Below are positions 1-7,328 of a DNA stretch of 12,369 bases, piece by piece (position 1 is the stretch's first letter; each line of letters opens with the position of its first letter). The position numbers were made by a program, and so were the translations under genes. This stretch comes from Candidatus Rifleibacteriota bacterium (lineage in GTDB: Bacteria > Muiribacteriota > Ozemobacteria > Ozemobacterales > Ozemobacteraceae). The DNA lies in the NCBI GenBank assembly GCA_028691595.1, contig JAQUZA010000046.1:1-12369 (forward strand). The letters are read 5' to 3'. The notes below the pieces were generated by a model. The model was not told where the DNA came from. It did not search any database and was given only the letters and a program-made list of their open reading frames with translations.

Positions 1-1
1 A

Positions 2-652
2 GAAACCGCCCTGAAGGCGGTCAAGCTCATGGAAGAAAAGTTTGGCCCGGAAGCCCCGACCAGAACTTTGATCAGCCAGGCGACAGCCTCAGAGGCAACT
101 GATGGTGAGAAGTCTGGCACCGCAGGCGCAGAAGCCCCCAAAGATGAAGATCTGGCCGCAACCGTAACCAGGTTTTTCAGAAAGGGAAAAGAAGAAGCAA
201 TTGGTCTTTCGAACCGGGCAGCTTTGAATTTTTCGGTTACTGACCTTAAAAAAGAGCTCGATGAGCTTTGCCGGGAAGTCGGGCGCGTCACTTTTGATAT
301 CTATCAGGCTGGCGAAATCGAGTTTGCCGATATGCTGAGTCTTGGTCACGAAATTCTCAGAATGAACTTTTTTATACAGAAATACAGTGAACAAGAGGAA
401 AAACAGGCCGGAGCCAAGCCTGAGGGCTTTTTTGGCCAGCTCAAGAGCCTGTTTGGAAAATCATCGGAACAGAAGGCGACTGCTTCACAGGCCGAAAAAT
501 TCTCGAAACGCCGTGATGATCTTTTTCTAAAGCTGGGGCAGATTGCCCTGAAAAGGTATGAGAATGAGGAATATCGACACAAGGCTCTTGAAGCTCATTT
601 TTACACTTACCAGAAATTGATGAAAAAACTTGCTGGCGAACCCAAAAACTGA
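2..652 (+). CDS. Hypothetical helical, charged protein (probably 5'-truncated by window edge)
   Basis: I do not recognise this protein. The frame is open from base 2, so the gene probably begins outside the window. An internal ATG at 29 preceded by AAGGCGG (bases 14-20, 8-nt spacing) is an alternative start giving 207 aa. Counting from that ATG, residues 1-45 are rich in Ala, Glu, Thr and Gly and look like a flexible linker. Residues 45-130 are amphipathic helix with many Lys and Glu. A short Gly/Phe/Lys-rich patch lies near 130-145, followed by another long helical stretch to the end. There is no signal peptide, membrane segment or cysteine cluster, so a soluble, possibly coiled-coil protein is likely. 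It ends 20 nt before apt, so the two are probably co-transcribed, but this does not reveal its function. Confidence 0.7.
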   Translation, partial: ETALKAVKLMEEKFGPEAPTRTLISQATASEATDGEKSGTAGAEAPKDEDLAATVTRFFRKGKEEAIGLSNRAALNFSVTDLKKELDELCREVGRVTFDIYQAGEIEFADMLSLGHEILRMNFFIQKYSEQEEKQAGAKPEGFFGQLKSLFGKSSEQKATASQAEKFSKRRDDLFLKLGQIALKRYENEEYRHKALEAHFYTYQKLMKKLAGEPKN

Positions 653-662
653 AATCAAAAGT

Positions 663-666
663 GAGG
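663..666 (+). promoter_or_regulatory. Ribosome-binding site that decides the apt start
   Basis: GAGG lies 6 nt upstream of the ATG at 673. The same bases overlap the in-frame GTG at 661, which has no comparable purine-rich sequence at the right distance. This supports translation from 673, removing four residues from the longest possible reading frame. Confidence 0.6.
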
Positions 667-672
667 TTTTCA

Positions 673-1185
673 ATGGATTTTTTCAAGTTTATCAGAGATG
701 TTCCAGATTTTCCCAAAGCCGGTATTATTTTTAAAGATATTACCCCCCTTCTTGGTGATGGCAAGGCGTTTTCGGCCCTGATCGAAACCTTCGGGAAGCA
801 TTATAAAGATAGCGGCATAACCAGAATTTGCGGTATTGAATCAAGAGGATTTATTATCGGCGCGGCTCTGGCAGCATACATGGGCGTTGGCTTTGTCCCG
901 ATAAGAAAGGCCGGTAAACTGCCCTATGAAAAAATTAAACGTGAATACAGCCTCGAATATGGAACCGATGCAATTGAGATGCATTCTGATGCTGTCAACA
1001 GAGGCGAAAAAATTCTGTTGATCGACGACCTCATTGCCACCGGTGGGACAGCTCTGGCTGCCGTGTCAATGCTCGAAGATGCCGGTGCCGAAGTCGTTGG
1101 CGTTGCATTTGTTATTGAACTCGAATTTCTTAAGGGTCGTGAAAAATTTGGCAGTCGCAAACTCTTCTCGCTTCTTAAATACTGA
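673..1185 (+). CDS. apt: Adenine phosphoribosyltransferase
   Basis: Cytoplasmic purine-salvage enzyme converting adenine and PRPP to AMP and pyrophosphate. The 170-aa product is the usual length for the family and can be followed end to end. The N-terminal IRDVPDFPKAGIIFKDITPL block is characteristic of Apt. The conserved GIESRGF loop is at 54-60 and the PRPP-binding motif ILLIDDLIATGGT at 114-126, with the two adjacent Asp residues (118-119) followed by the phosphate-binding ATGGT loop. The C-terminus (FLKGREK ... FSLLKY) also matches the family. A GTG at 661 would add four residues, but ATG 673 has the better ribosome-binding site. It follows the upstream hypothetical gene by 20 nt, and the next gene probably overlaps or abuts its stop, so it is the middle gene of a + strand operon. 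Confidence 0.95.
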   Translation: MDFFKFIRDVPDFPKAGIIFKDITPLLGDGKAFSALIETFGKHYKDSGITRICGIESRGFIIGAALAAYMGVGFVPIRKAGKLPYEKIKREYSLEYGTDAIEMHSDAVNRGEKILLIDDLIATGGTALAAVSMLEDAGAEVVGVAFVIELEFLKGREKFGSRKLFSLLKY

Positions 1186-1900
1186 GATTCAACACCCGGT
1201 AATCTGGGCGATAATACCGGCCAGAGGTGGCTCCAAACGCCTGCCGCGCAAAAACATCCTGCCTTTTGCCGGCGGGCTTTCGTTGACTGCCAGAACAGTT
1301 CAGGCGGCAATCGCTGCGCAAATTTTTGCCAGGGTTGTGGTTTCAACCGATGATGAAGAGATTGCTGAAGATGGCCGTCAGGCCGGGGCCCTGGTGCCAT
1401 TTTTGCGACCAGTCGCTCTGGCTGATGATACCGCTTCGTCGGTCGATGTCCTCAGGCATGCGGTGAGTGAGCTGCGCAAGATTCATCCAGAAGAAAGGCC
1501 TGTGGCTGTTTGTCTTCTGCAGGTTACCTCGCCGATGCTTGTTTCAAAACATATAAGCGAAGCGGTTGACCTTTTTCTGGGCGGTGGTTTCAATAGCCTT
1601 TCATCGATGGCAAAAGTCAGCGAATTCCCGGAATGGATGTTCAGGGTTGAAGAACCGGGTGGTGCTGCTGTTCCTGAAGATTTGGCCGGTATAACAAGGC
1701 CTTCGGCAGAGATACTGCCGCGCTATATCGAGAATGGGGCAATTTATCTGGTCAAAACAGACTGGCTGGATCAGACCGGCAGTCTTTATGATTTTGCAAA
1801 ACACGGATGCTACGCCATGACCAGCGAAGATTCTGTCGATATCGACACCCGCACCGACTGGGACTACGCCGAATTTCTGACCCTGCGCCGGAACAGTTGA
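1139..1900 (+). CDS. CMP-N-acylneuraminate-type cytidylyltransferase (start uncertain)
   Basis: Activates a nonulosonic acid (sialic, legionaminic or pseudaminic type) with CTP, giving the CMP-sugar used to build surface glycans or modify flagellin. The family signature IIPARGGSKRLPRKN (residues 25-39 from GTG 1139) is the nucleotide-binding loop. STDD follows at 69-72, LLQVTSP at 127-132, and VDIDTRTDW near 233-241 supplies the acidic metal and sugar-site residues. The specific substrate cannot be read from sequence, so no symbol is given. The start is a problem. The core begins at about base 1199, with no ATG after the apt stop. GTG 1139 and TTG 1148 lie inside apt and add about 20 atypical residues. 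An ATT at 1187, just after the apt TGA, would give a family-like 237 aa. No other sugar biosynthesis gene is visible nearby. Confidence 0.85.
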   Translation: MKNLAVANSSRFLNTEIQHPVIWAIIPARGGSKRLPRKNILPFAGGLSLTARTVQAAIAAQIFARVVVSTDDEEIAEDGRQAGALVPFLRPVALADDTASSVDVLRHAVSELRKIHPEERPVAVCLLQVTSPMLVSKHISEAVDLFLGGGFNSLSSMAKVSEFPEWMFRVEEPGGAAVPEDLAGITRPSAEILPRYIENGAIYLVKTDWLDQTGSLYDFAKHGCYAMTSEDSVDIDTRTDWDYAEFLTLRRNS

Positions 1901-3979
1901 TCAGCTTTCTTTTCGATTCATGATCGGATTGTAGAGACTGGCTCTATTTCGGCCATTCTGTTTTGAATAATAAAGAGCTGCGTCGGCCTTCTGAATGAGA
2001 TCAGCCTTTGAAGATGCACTGTCAGGGTAGCAGCAGACTCCAAGTGAAACCTTGATAGGCACGTGCTCGCCGCTGATGCGGAAATCAAAGCTTTCGATGG
2101 CTGTTCTGATACGTTCTGCTGGTGTCAGAGAGCCCTCGCCATTCTTTTCGGGGCAGATAATCACAAATTCTTCGCCACCATAGCGGGCCGGGATATCAAT
2201 TTCGCGGACATTTTTTTCGATGAGCCGGGCAACGGCTTTGAGAACCCGGTCGCCCTCAGGGTGCCCATAGGTATCGTTGAAATTCTTGAAATGATCGACA
2301 TCGAGGATTATCAGAGAAACATGGTTTTCATAGCGGTCAGCTCGCTGAATTTCTTCATCGAGACGTTGCTGAAAGTAGCGGTGATTGTAGAGGCGGGTCA
2401 TTTCGTCGGTGACGGCATAGCGATACAGCCTTGCGTTATCGATAGCAATGGCAGCCTGGTTCGCCAGGTTTACGAACAACTCGAAGTCTTTTTCCGAGAA
2501 GCTTTCAGGGGTCGATTTAGATACGTTGATTGTGCCAAGAATTTTATCTTTGGCGGTCAGCGGTACGCTCATGAGCGTGCCGGTTCTGACGTTCTTCTTT
2601 TTGATATTCTGAAAGGTCGGGTCGGTTTCGACATTGTTCACAAAAAGCGGCTTATTGTTTTTTACAACCCAGCCCGCCACCGATTCTCCAACTTCAAGTC
2701 TGGTGTCGCGGGTGATATCTTCGCTCAAGCCTACGGCGACACCAATGGTGAGCGTCTTTTCGGCATCATCGAGCATCATCAGCGAGCCTTTTTCGGCTTT
2801 GATGACTTTAACGACAATTTCAAGAATCATGTTCTGCAGTTTGCGGAAATCTAGTTCTGAGCTGATTGCCTTGCCGACTTCGTAGAGCGTCGACAGTTGA
2901 AGTATGCGGTAATCAAGGTCAGCCTTGGTCGTTCGCAAATTGACCCGCATTTCGTCGAAAGTGGCGGTCAGGCTCCCGATTTCGTCACCAGACATGGGAA
3001 TAATGCGATGTTCGAAATTTCCTGAGCTGATGTGTTTTGCCCCGTCGATCAGGTTGGCGAGAGGGGCGGTAAAACCGCGTGCCAGCAGGATGGCCAGCAT
3101 AATTGAAATTATTGCTGTGATCGAAAGAATGCGAATGATTCTGGCGCGGAACTTGTATACGGCATCAAATGCTATTCTCTCAGGAATCTGCAGGACGATT
3201 GTCCAGTTGGGAGCCTGATAAAAATCAAATTTTTTCAGAGAAACGGCGGTAATCAGATAGGGTTCGCCATCGATGTCGCGCAGACGGGTCAGATCATTTT
3301 CAACTGTCTCAGCGATGGGGATATTGAGTGCTCTGGTCGAAGGTGATGACTGAGCGATTACCTCACCGGCCTCATCGAGAACCAGACCCTGAGATTTTGA
3401 GTTTTTAAGAGCATTGCGCAACAGGTCACGTATGCTCGAAAGGTTTACTTCAGAAATAAGAACACCGGTAATGCCAAGGCGTTCTGGTGATTTGATAACC
3501 GCTTCGAGGGTCATGTATGGAACCCCGTCGGGTGAGGCGGTAACCTCTGAAAGTGAACCCTGATAACTCCTTTTAATGGCTTTTGAATAAAGCCAGTCAG
3601 CCGGAAGCACGGTGCTGGCATCGGTGGTCGCAATGATACGTCTTTGGCTGTCAACAAGATACATCAGTTTGAAAAATGAAAAATGACGCATCAGGGCATC
3701 AAAGAAATCTTCTGTAATGGTCTGATTGAGCTGCTTTATCGCATTGAGCTCACCAATAGCTGCCAGCAGTCTCCGCGTAAATTCAAGATTTTCGTAGATA
3801 CCGTGGGCCAGAGTGTTTGACAGCTCAAGATGGCTTACGGTGACTTCTTCACTGATGATTTTTTTCTGGTTGTAATAAGCCTGATAACCCATAAGGGCCA
3901 GAGGTACAAGAGAAATCATAAGGATAATAAACGTCAGACGCGCCCTGATACCAGACCAGAAGTAGAAGCGGTTATTCAT
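1901..3979 (-). CDS. Membrane diguanylate cyclase with Cache, HAMP, GAF and GGDEF domains
   Basis: 692-aa inner-membrane sensor expected to make c-di-GMP from two GTP. Visible layout: transmembrane helix about 14-34; periplasmic region about 38-275 of double-Cache character; second helix about 281-302; HAMP about 303-355; GAF about 375-515; GGDEF domain about 522-685. The active-site loop reads RYGGEEF (GGEEF at 601-605), with the metal-binding LDVDHFKNFND upstream, so the cyclase should be active. RxxD (R592-D595) sits exactly five residues before GGEEF, the position of the product-inhibition I-site. There is no EAL domain. The ATG is 2 nt after the TPR gene's stop, so the two are probably translationally coupled. 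Two sensory inputs are implied: an extracytoplasmic ligand through Cache and a cytoplasmic one through GAF. Both ligands are unknown. Confidence 0.93.
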   Translation of the reverse strand: MNNRFYFWSGIRARLTFIILMISLVPLALMGYQAYYNQKKIISEEVTVSHLELSNTLAHGIYENLEFTRRLLAAIGELNAIKQLNQTITEDFFDALMRHFSFFKLMYLVDSQRRIIATTDASTVLPADWLYSKAIKRSYQGSLSEVTASPDGVPYMTLEAVIKSPERLGITGVLISEVNLSSIRDLLRNALKNSKSQGLVLDEAGEVIAQSSPSTRALNIPIAETVENDLTRLRDIDGEPYLITAVSLKKFDFYQAPNWTIVLQIPERIAFDAVYKFRARIIRILSITAIISIMLAILLARGFTAPLANLIDGAKHISSGNFEHRIIPMSGDEIGSLTATFDEMRVNLRTTKADLDYRILQLSTLYEVGKAISSELDFRKLQNMILEIVVKVIKAEKGSLMMLDDAEKTLTIGVAVGLSEDITRDTRLEVGESVAGWVVKNNKPLFVNNVETDPTFQNIKKKNVRTGTLMSVPLTAKDKILGTINVSKSTPESFSEKDFELFVNLANQAAIAIDNARLYRYAVTDEMTRLYNHRYFQQRLDEEIQRADRYENHVSLIILDVDHFKNFNDTYGHPEGDRVLKAVARLIEKNVREIDIPARYGGEEFVIICPEKNGEGSLTPAERIRTAIESFDFRISGEHVPIKVSLGVCCYPDSASSKADLIQKADAALYYSKQNGRNRASLYNPIMNRKES

Positions 3980-3981
3980 AT

Positions 3982-4980
3982 TCAGCTTTTTTCAGGCAGC
4001 TTGGCTTTAATGCTGTTAATATTTTCGTTTAGAAGCGGGTAGTCAGAGTCAAACTTTTTCAGGCGTTCGAAATATTCGAGCGATTTTTCAAGCTCTCCCA
4101 GGCCGAGAAAGATGTTGCCGAGGTGAAACATCGCATCTGTGGTATCGGGGTTCTCGGCTAGAATTCGCATAAAAACTGCAATGGCATCAGAACTTTTTGA
4201 GAGGGCGGCCAGTGCTTGCCCCTTTATCAACAGTGCCTGAACGTCATTCGGGTTTGCATTCAGGGTTTTATCGGCAAGTTTGACGGCCAGATCATAATCT
4301 TCGTCAATGATCGCGATCAGAGCATCGGTTGAATCACCGGCTGAATCATGAGTTACCGTATCGCTGAGTTTCTGGTTTGCGAGGGTAAGTTGCTGCAAAA
4401 ACTCCTGCTCTTCACATTTGATAATTTCTGATTCAACGATTTCAACATAGGTACTGTCAAGGTCTTTCAGCCTTTTAAAATGCTTTTTGGCGAGGGCAAA
4501 ATCGCCTTCGTCACGGTAGATTACACCTAGATTCTGGTGAGCCTGCACGTGATCAGGGTCGAGTTCGAGCACTTTGAGATAAAAAGGAATCGACTGCTGG
4601 CTTTTTCCGAGGTGTGCAAGGGCAACGGCGATGTTAAAAATAGCATCGGTGTCAGAGGGTTTGACCCTGATGACCGCTTCCCATTCCTGGATTGCCTGCA
4701 GAGTCTTATTCTGCTTCATGTAAATAAGGCCGAGGTTGTAGTGCGAGAAGGAGTGTTCGGGAGCAACCTTCAAGGCTGCCTGATAGGCTTCTATTGCATG
4801 TACCAGGTTGTTCATGCGATGCAGAAAAATGCCTCTGGTTGCGTAGAGGTCAGGGTTGCCCGGAGCCTTTTGTATGGCCTTTTCGATCTGCTGCATGGCC
4901 TTTTCATACTGGCCCTGATCGAAAAAGTCGAGAGCTGATTCGTAGTGTCGCTGGGCGTAGGTGTTGTTAATATTGGCCAT
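3982..4980 (-). CDS. TPR-repeat protein
   Basis: 332-aa soluble protein made almost entirely of 34-residue tetratricopeptide repeats, which form a superhelical scaffold for protein-protein contacts. I can place repeats at about 10-43, 44-77, 78-111, 112-145 and 146-179. A charged spacer follows at about 180-216, then a degenerate repeat near 217-246 and clear repeats at 247-280 and 281-314. Typical positions (Ala/Gly at 8 and 20, Pro at 32) are visible, for example in AIEAYQAALKVAPEHS. There is no signal peptide, so it should be cytoplasmic. The start ATG is supported by AGG 7 nt upstream and AAAGG a little further. It is the first gene of a two-gene unit with the diguanylate cyclase, so it may assemble or localise that enzyme; this is inference from gene order. 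Confidence 0.9.
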   Translation of the reverse strand: MANINNTYAQRHYESALDFFDQGQYEKAMQQIEKAIQKAPGNPDLYATRGIFLHRMNNLVHAIEAYQAALKVAPEHSFSHYNLGLIYMKQNKTLQAIQEWEAVIRVKPSDTDAIFNIAVALAHLGKSQQSIPFYLKVLELDPDHVQAHQNLGVIYRDEGDFALAKKHFKRLKDLDSTYVEIVESEIIKCEEQEFLQQLTLANQKLSDTVTHDSAGDSTDALIAIIDEDYDLAVKLADKTLNANPNDVQALLIKGQALAALSKSSDAIAVFMRILAENPDTTDAMFHLGNIFLGLGELEKSLEYFERLKKFDSDYPLLNENINSIKAKLPEKS

Positions 4981-5008
4981 TTTTCTGCCTGACCTTTGAT
5001 TTTTTCGA

Positions 5009-5037
5009 ATTATAGCTCATGAGAGCCCTTTTTTCAA
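5009..5037 (-). promoter_or_regulatory. Sigma70-type promoter for the TPR-diguanylate cyclase unit
   Basis: Read on the minus strand, TTGAAA (5037-5032) is followed by exactly 17 nt and then a perfect TATAAT (5014-5009). Transcription should begin near 5002, leaving a leader of about 20 nt with AAAGG and AGG before the ATG at 4980. Both boxes are at or next to consensus, so this looks like a strong housekeeping promoter. Confidence 0.75.
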
Positions 5038-5055
5038 ATACTGCCTGATTACTTG

Positions 5056-5084
5056 TTGAACTGTAGACTGAATTGGGCTACAAT
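5056..5084 (+). promoter_or_regulatory. Sigma70-type promoter driving a probable leaderless mRNA
   Basis: TTGAAC (5056-5061), a 17-nt spacer and TACAAT (5079-5084) form a near-consensus promoter. The expected start point is 5091-5093, and the ATG of the downstream gene is at 5093, so little or no 5' untranslated RNA would remain. Consistent with this, no Shine-Dalgarno sequence precedes the ATG. The in-frame TTG at 5084 is the last base of the -10 box and should not be transcribed. Confidence 0.65.
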
Positions 5085-5092
5085 TGCACCCT

Positions 5093-5464
5093 ATGAATGA
5101 AAATACTTTGAATGACAACCCGGTTCCTGATCAGAGCGTTGCAGGGCATGACATACCTTATGGTAAAAAAGCAGATGCAGGTTTTGCCAGATGGCTTTCA
5201 AACTGGGCAATTCTTCTCAGCAATGTGTTGCTGTTTGCTTCAGCCGTTAACTGTCTTTTCCGCTGGCTTGCCTATGGTTTTGCCTATGATGCGGTGGCAC
5301 TGGCTGTCAGTCTGATCGCCGCTCTGGTTGTGTATTTTCTTGCCGGTGGCCCAAAATACATTGCCAGTCTTCATAGTCGCCTGCTTCTCGCTGTTGCGGC
5401 CGTGACCTGCTGGGCTTTTTTAATGCCCCTGGTCATGAGAATGGCAGGGTTTAGCCAGCTCTAG
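5093..5464 (+). CDS. Small three-helix membrane protein of unknown function
   Basis: 123-aa protein I do not recognise. Residues 1-35 are polar, Asn/Asp-rich and likely cytoplasmic. Three hydrophobic helices follow at about 37-59, 64-84 and 97-117, separated by short loops (LAYGFAYD; GGPKYIASLHSR). No catalytic or binding motif is visible. The start is the ATG at 5093 because a TTG nine bases upstream lies within the promoter's -10 element. It is monocistronic, between two leftward units: divergent from the TPR gene and convergent with the chemoreceptor, whose stop is 38 bp away. No clear terminator hairpin is visible in that 38-bp gap. Confidence 0.75.
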   Translation: MNENTLNDNPVPDQSVAGHDIPYGKKADAGFARWLSNWAILLSNVLLFASAVNCLFRWLAYGFAYDAVALAVSLIAALVVYFLAGGPKYIASLHSRLLLAVAAVTCWAFLMPLVMRMAGFSQL

Positions 5465-5502
5465 ATTTTTAAAGCCCACTACAATCTCTCGAATCGTTAC
5501 AC

Positions 5503-7224
5503 TCACTTCTTGATGGTAAACCTTGAAACCAGCAGATGAAGCTCGTCGGCAAGAGTTGCAAGATCTTCGGTTGAGCTCGATACCTGAGAGACGGTTGTGG
5601 TCTGCTGTTCAACCGAAGTTGCCACGATGCCGAGCCTTTCGGTGGTAATTTTAGTGAGGCTGGTGATATCTTCGATCGTTCTGGTCATTGCCAGCGAGTT
5701 TGCCGACTGTTCACTCGAAATCGAACTGATCTCGGTGATTTTGCGGTTCACGTCATTAACGTTGGCAATAATGTTGTCGAGGCTTGTTGAGACTTCTCTG
5801 ATGATACGAATACCGTCGTCAACGCGACCTCTGCCCAGCGTCATAGAATCGACGGCGTTCTGAGTCTTGTTGAGAATGTTTTCGATGCGGGTGCCGATAG
5901 CCTCGGCGGCTTCAGCGGACTCTTCGGCCAGTTTTCTGACTTCACCGGCAACGACCGTGAAGCCTTTGCCCTGCTCTCCGGCTCTGGCCGCTTCAATGGC
6001 GGCATTAAGGGCCAGCAGGTTTGTCTGGCTGGCAATGGCGGTAATGGTGTTAACTATTTCACTGATCTGCAGAGAGGCTGAGTTCAGATCGAGAATAACC
6101 TGAGTGGCGATATCAACAGATTCCTTGATCTTGCCGACCATTTCGACTGATTTTTTAACGGTCTTGCCGCCTATGTCTGCGGCCTGAGTGGTTACACTAA
6201 CGGCCTGAACCGCTGTTTCTGCCAGAGTTGCAACCTTCTGGGCCGATTCAGAAAAACTCTCGACCGAAGAAGTCGTTTTTTCAAGATTGTTTGAAATTTC
6301 AAGAGAAGAATGGTTGATACCGTTAACATTCTTGGAAATATCGAGCAAAGTGGCAGCTGATTCGACAGATGCCGAGCTGAGCTGCTGTGAGCTGGTGGCA
6401 AGATCATCGCTCGTTTCAAGAACTTTTGAAATCATCTGACAGATACCTTCAAGCATGCGGTTGAAGCTTTCGGCCACTCTCTGAAACTCATCATGCGAAT
6501 CAAAGCTGAGACGGGTGTTCAGATGACCCTTTTCGGCCTCTGACATTGAATTGACAATTCTTTCGAGAGGCCGTGAAATGCCGTTCGAAATGAACATGGT
6601 GAAGCCTATCCCGAAAATGAGCAGAATAAAGGGGAATAATTTGACAACATAGCCCATGATTTCAAACATTGAATCGATGTTTCTCTGGGTTATCAGCCTC
6701 GAATAGCTTGATAAGGCTTCGCAGAGGCTGCGACATTTTGATGTCAGTTCGATTTCCTTGTCGCGAATGGCTGTCAGCAGCTCGGTGGCGCTGGCGGCCG
6801 GAATTTCCTGTTCTGAAGATCGGGCGATATAGTTGTCGCCAAGATCATAAAGTTCGAGAAGATTTGATTCGGTTGTCTGCTTGAAGGCAATGACATTTGG
6901 GGCATTCTTTAAAAATGGATCTTTAAGATTGGCATCGATGCTGTCAAGTCGCGAAAAAGCGCTTTCTTTGGCCGAGTTGTAAAGAGCCAGGGATTCGTCA
7001 CGATTGCGCAGCGATCTAACTAGTTCAGTTATTGAGGTTGCGCTCAGATGTACGTTTGCCATCAATTCCTGGGCGTTGAGCATGGCGGTGGTGTAATTGC
7101 CCTTGAGATAATCGATTATATCCCGGAGTTTAAGCATGTTTAAGCCTGCCAGAGCTGAAACGCCGATACATATCAGCAGAACGAATCCGAATCCGGAAAA
7201 AATCTTTTTGCTTATCGAAAGCAT
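5503..7224 (-). CDS. Methyl-accepting chemotaxis protein
   Basis: 573-aa transmembrane chemoreceptor that would control a CheA kinase through CheW. Layout: first membrane helix about 10-30; extracytoplasmic helical sensor about 31-188, compatible with a four-helix bundle; second helix about 190-213; HAMP about 214-268; long cytoplasmic signalling coiled coil about 280-565. The hairpin tip is unmistakable at about 393-430, with IASQTNLLALNAAIEAARAG followed by KGFTVVAGEVRKLAEES. Pairs of Glu, Gln and Ser in the flanking helices suit methylation sites. The C-terminus ends shortly after the bundle, without the CheR-tethering pentapeptide of enteric receptors. The ATG lies 2 nt after the stop of the 33-codon ORF. 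The nearest purine-rich motif, GGAG, is about 14 nt away, so expression probably depends on coupling with the upstream genes. The ligand is unknown. Confidence 0.95.
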   Translation of the reverse strand: MLSISKKIFSGFGFVLLICIGVSALAGLNMLKLRDIIDYLKGNYTTAMLNAQELMANVHLSATSITELVRSLRNRDESLALYNSAKESAFSRLDSIDANLKDPFLKNAPNVIAFKQTTESNLLELYDLGDNYIARSSEQEIPAASATELLTAIRDKEIELTSKCRSLCEALSSYSRLITQRNIDSMFEIMGYVVKLFPFILLIFGIGFTMFISNGISRPLERIVNSMSEAEKGHLNTRLSFDSHDEFQRVAESFNRMLEGICQMISKVLETSDDLATSSQQLSSASVESAATLLDISKNVNGINHSSLEISNNLEKTTSSVESFSESAQKVATLAETAVQAVSVTTQAADIGGKTVKKSVEMVGKIKESVDIATQVILDLNSASLQISEIVNTITAIASQTNLLALNAAIEAARAGEQGKGFTVVAGEVRKLAEESAEAAEAIGTRIENILNKTQNAVDSMTLGRGRVDDGIRIIREVSTSLDNIIANVNDVNRKITEISSISSEQSANSLAMTRTIEDITSLTKITTERLGIVATSVEQQTTTVSQVSSSTEDLATLADELHLLVSRFTIKK

Positions 7225-7226
7225 GG

Positions 7227-7328
7227 CTAGCTGGTTTTCTCCGGTTTTTTTGTTTTTATGTCAGAATAGGTGTAATAGTGGGGCACAAAAATCTCCTGAA
7301 AGCGGCGCAAGGCGAAATCATCGGTCAT
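7227..7328 (-). CDS. Small ORF (33 aa) bridging the dGTPase-like and chemoreceptor genes
   Basis: An unrecognised small reading frame. Its ATG overlaps the stop of the dGTPase-like gene as ATGA (7328-7325), and its TAG (7229-7227) ends 2 nt before the chemoreceptor ATG. The 33-residue product starts MTDDFALRRFQEIF. It has an aromatic middle, VPHYYTYSD, and a basic end with five Lys in the last nine residues. It is soluble, with no membrane segment or cysteine. The overlap and tight spacing are what is expected of a translated, coupled cistron. It could instead be a spacer that simply carries ribosomes to the chemoreceptor start, or the remnant of a longer gene. Function unknown. Confidence 0.5.
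   Translation of the reverse strand: MTDDFALRRFQEIFVPHYYTYSDIKTKKPEKTS

Noticed and set aside
924..1400. 158-codon open frame on the - strand
   Set aside because: Antisense to apt and the cytidylyltransferase, both firmly supported by motifs; low-complexity Pro/Arg/Ser-rich translation.
2063..2854. 263-codon open frame on the + strand
   Set aside because: It lies wholly antisense to the GAF/GGDEF region of the diguanylate cyclase gene, and its translation has no recognisable domain; a shadow frame.
5084..5092. TTG start adding three residues to the small membrane protein
   Set aside because: The TTG begins at the last base of the predicted -10 box, so it should not be in the transcript.
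5465..5502. Terminator between the converging membrane-protein and chemoreceptor genes
   Set aside because: The 38-bp gap has a short T run near 5466-5470 but no stem before it on either strand.
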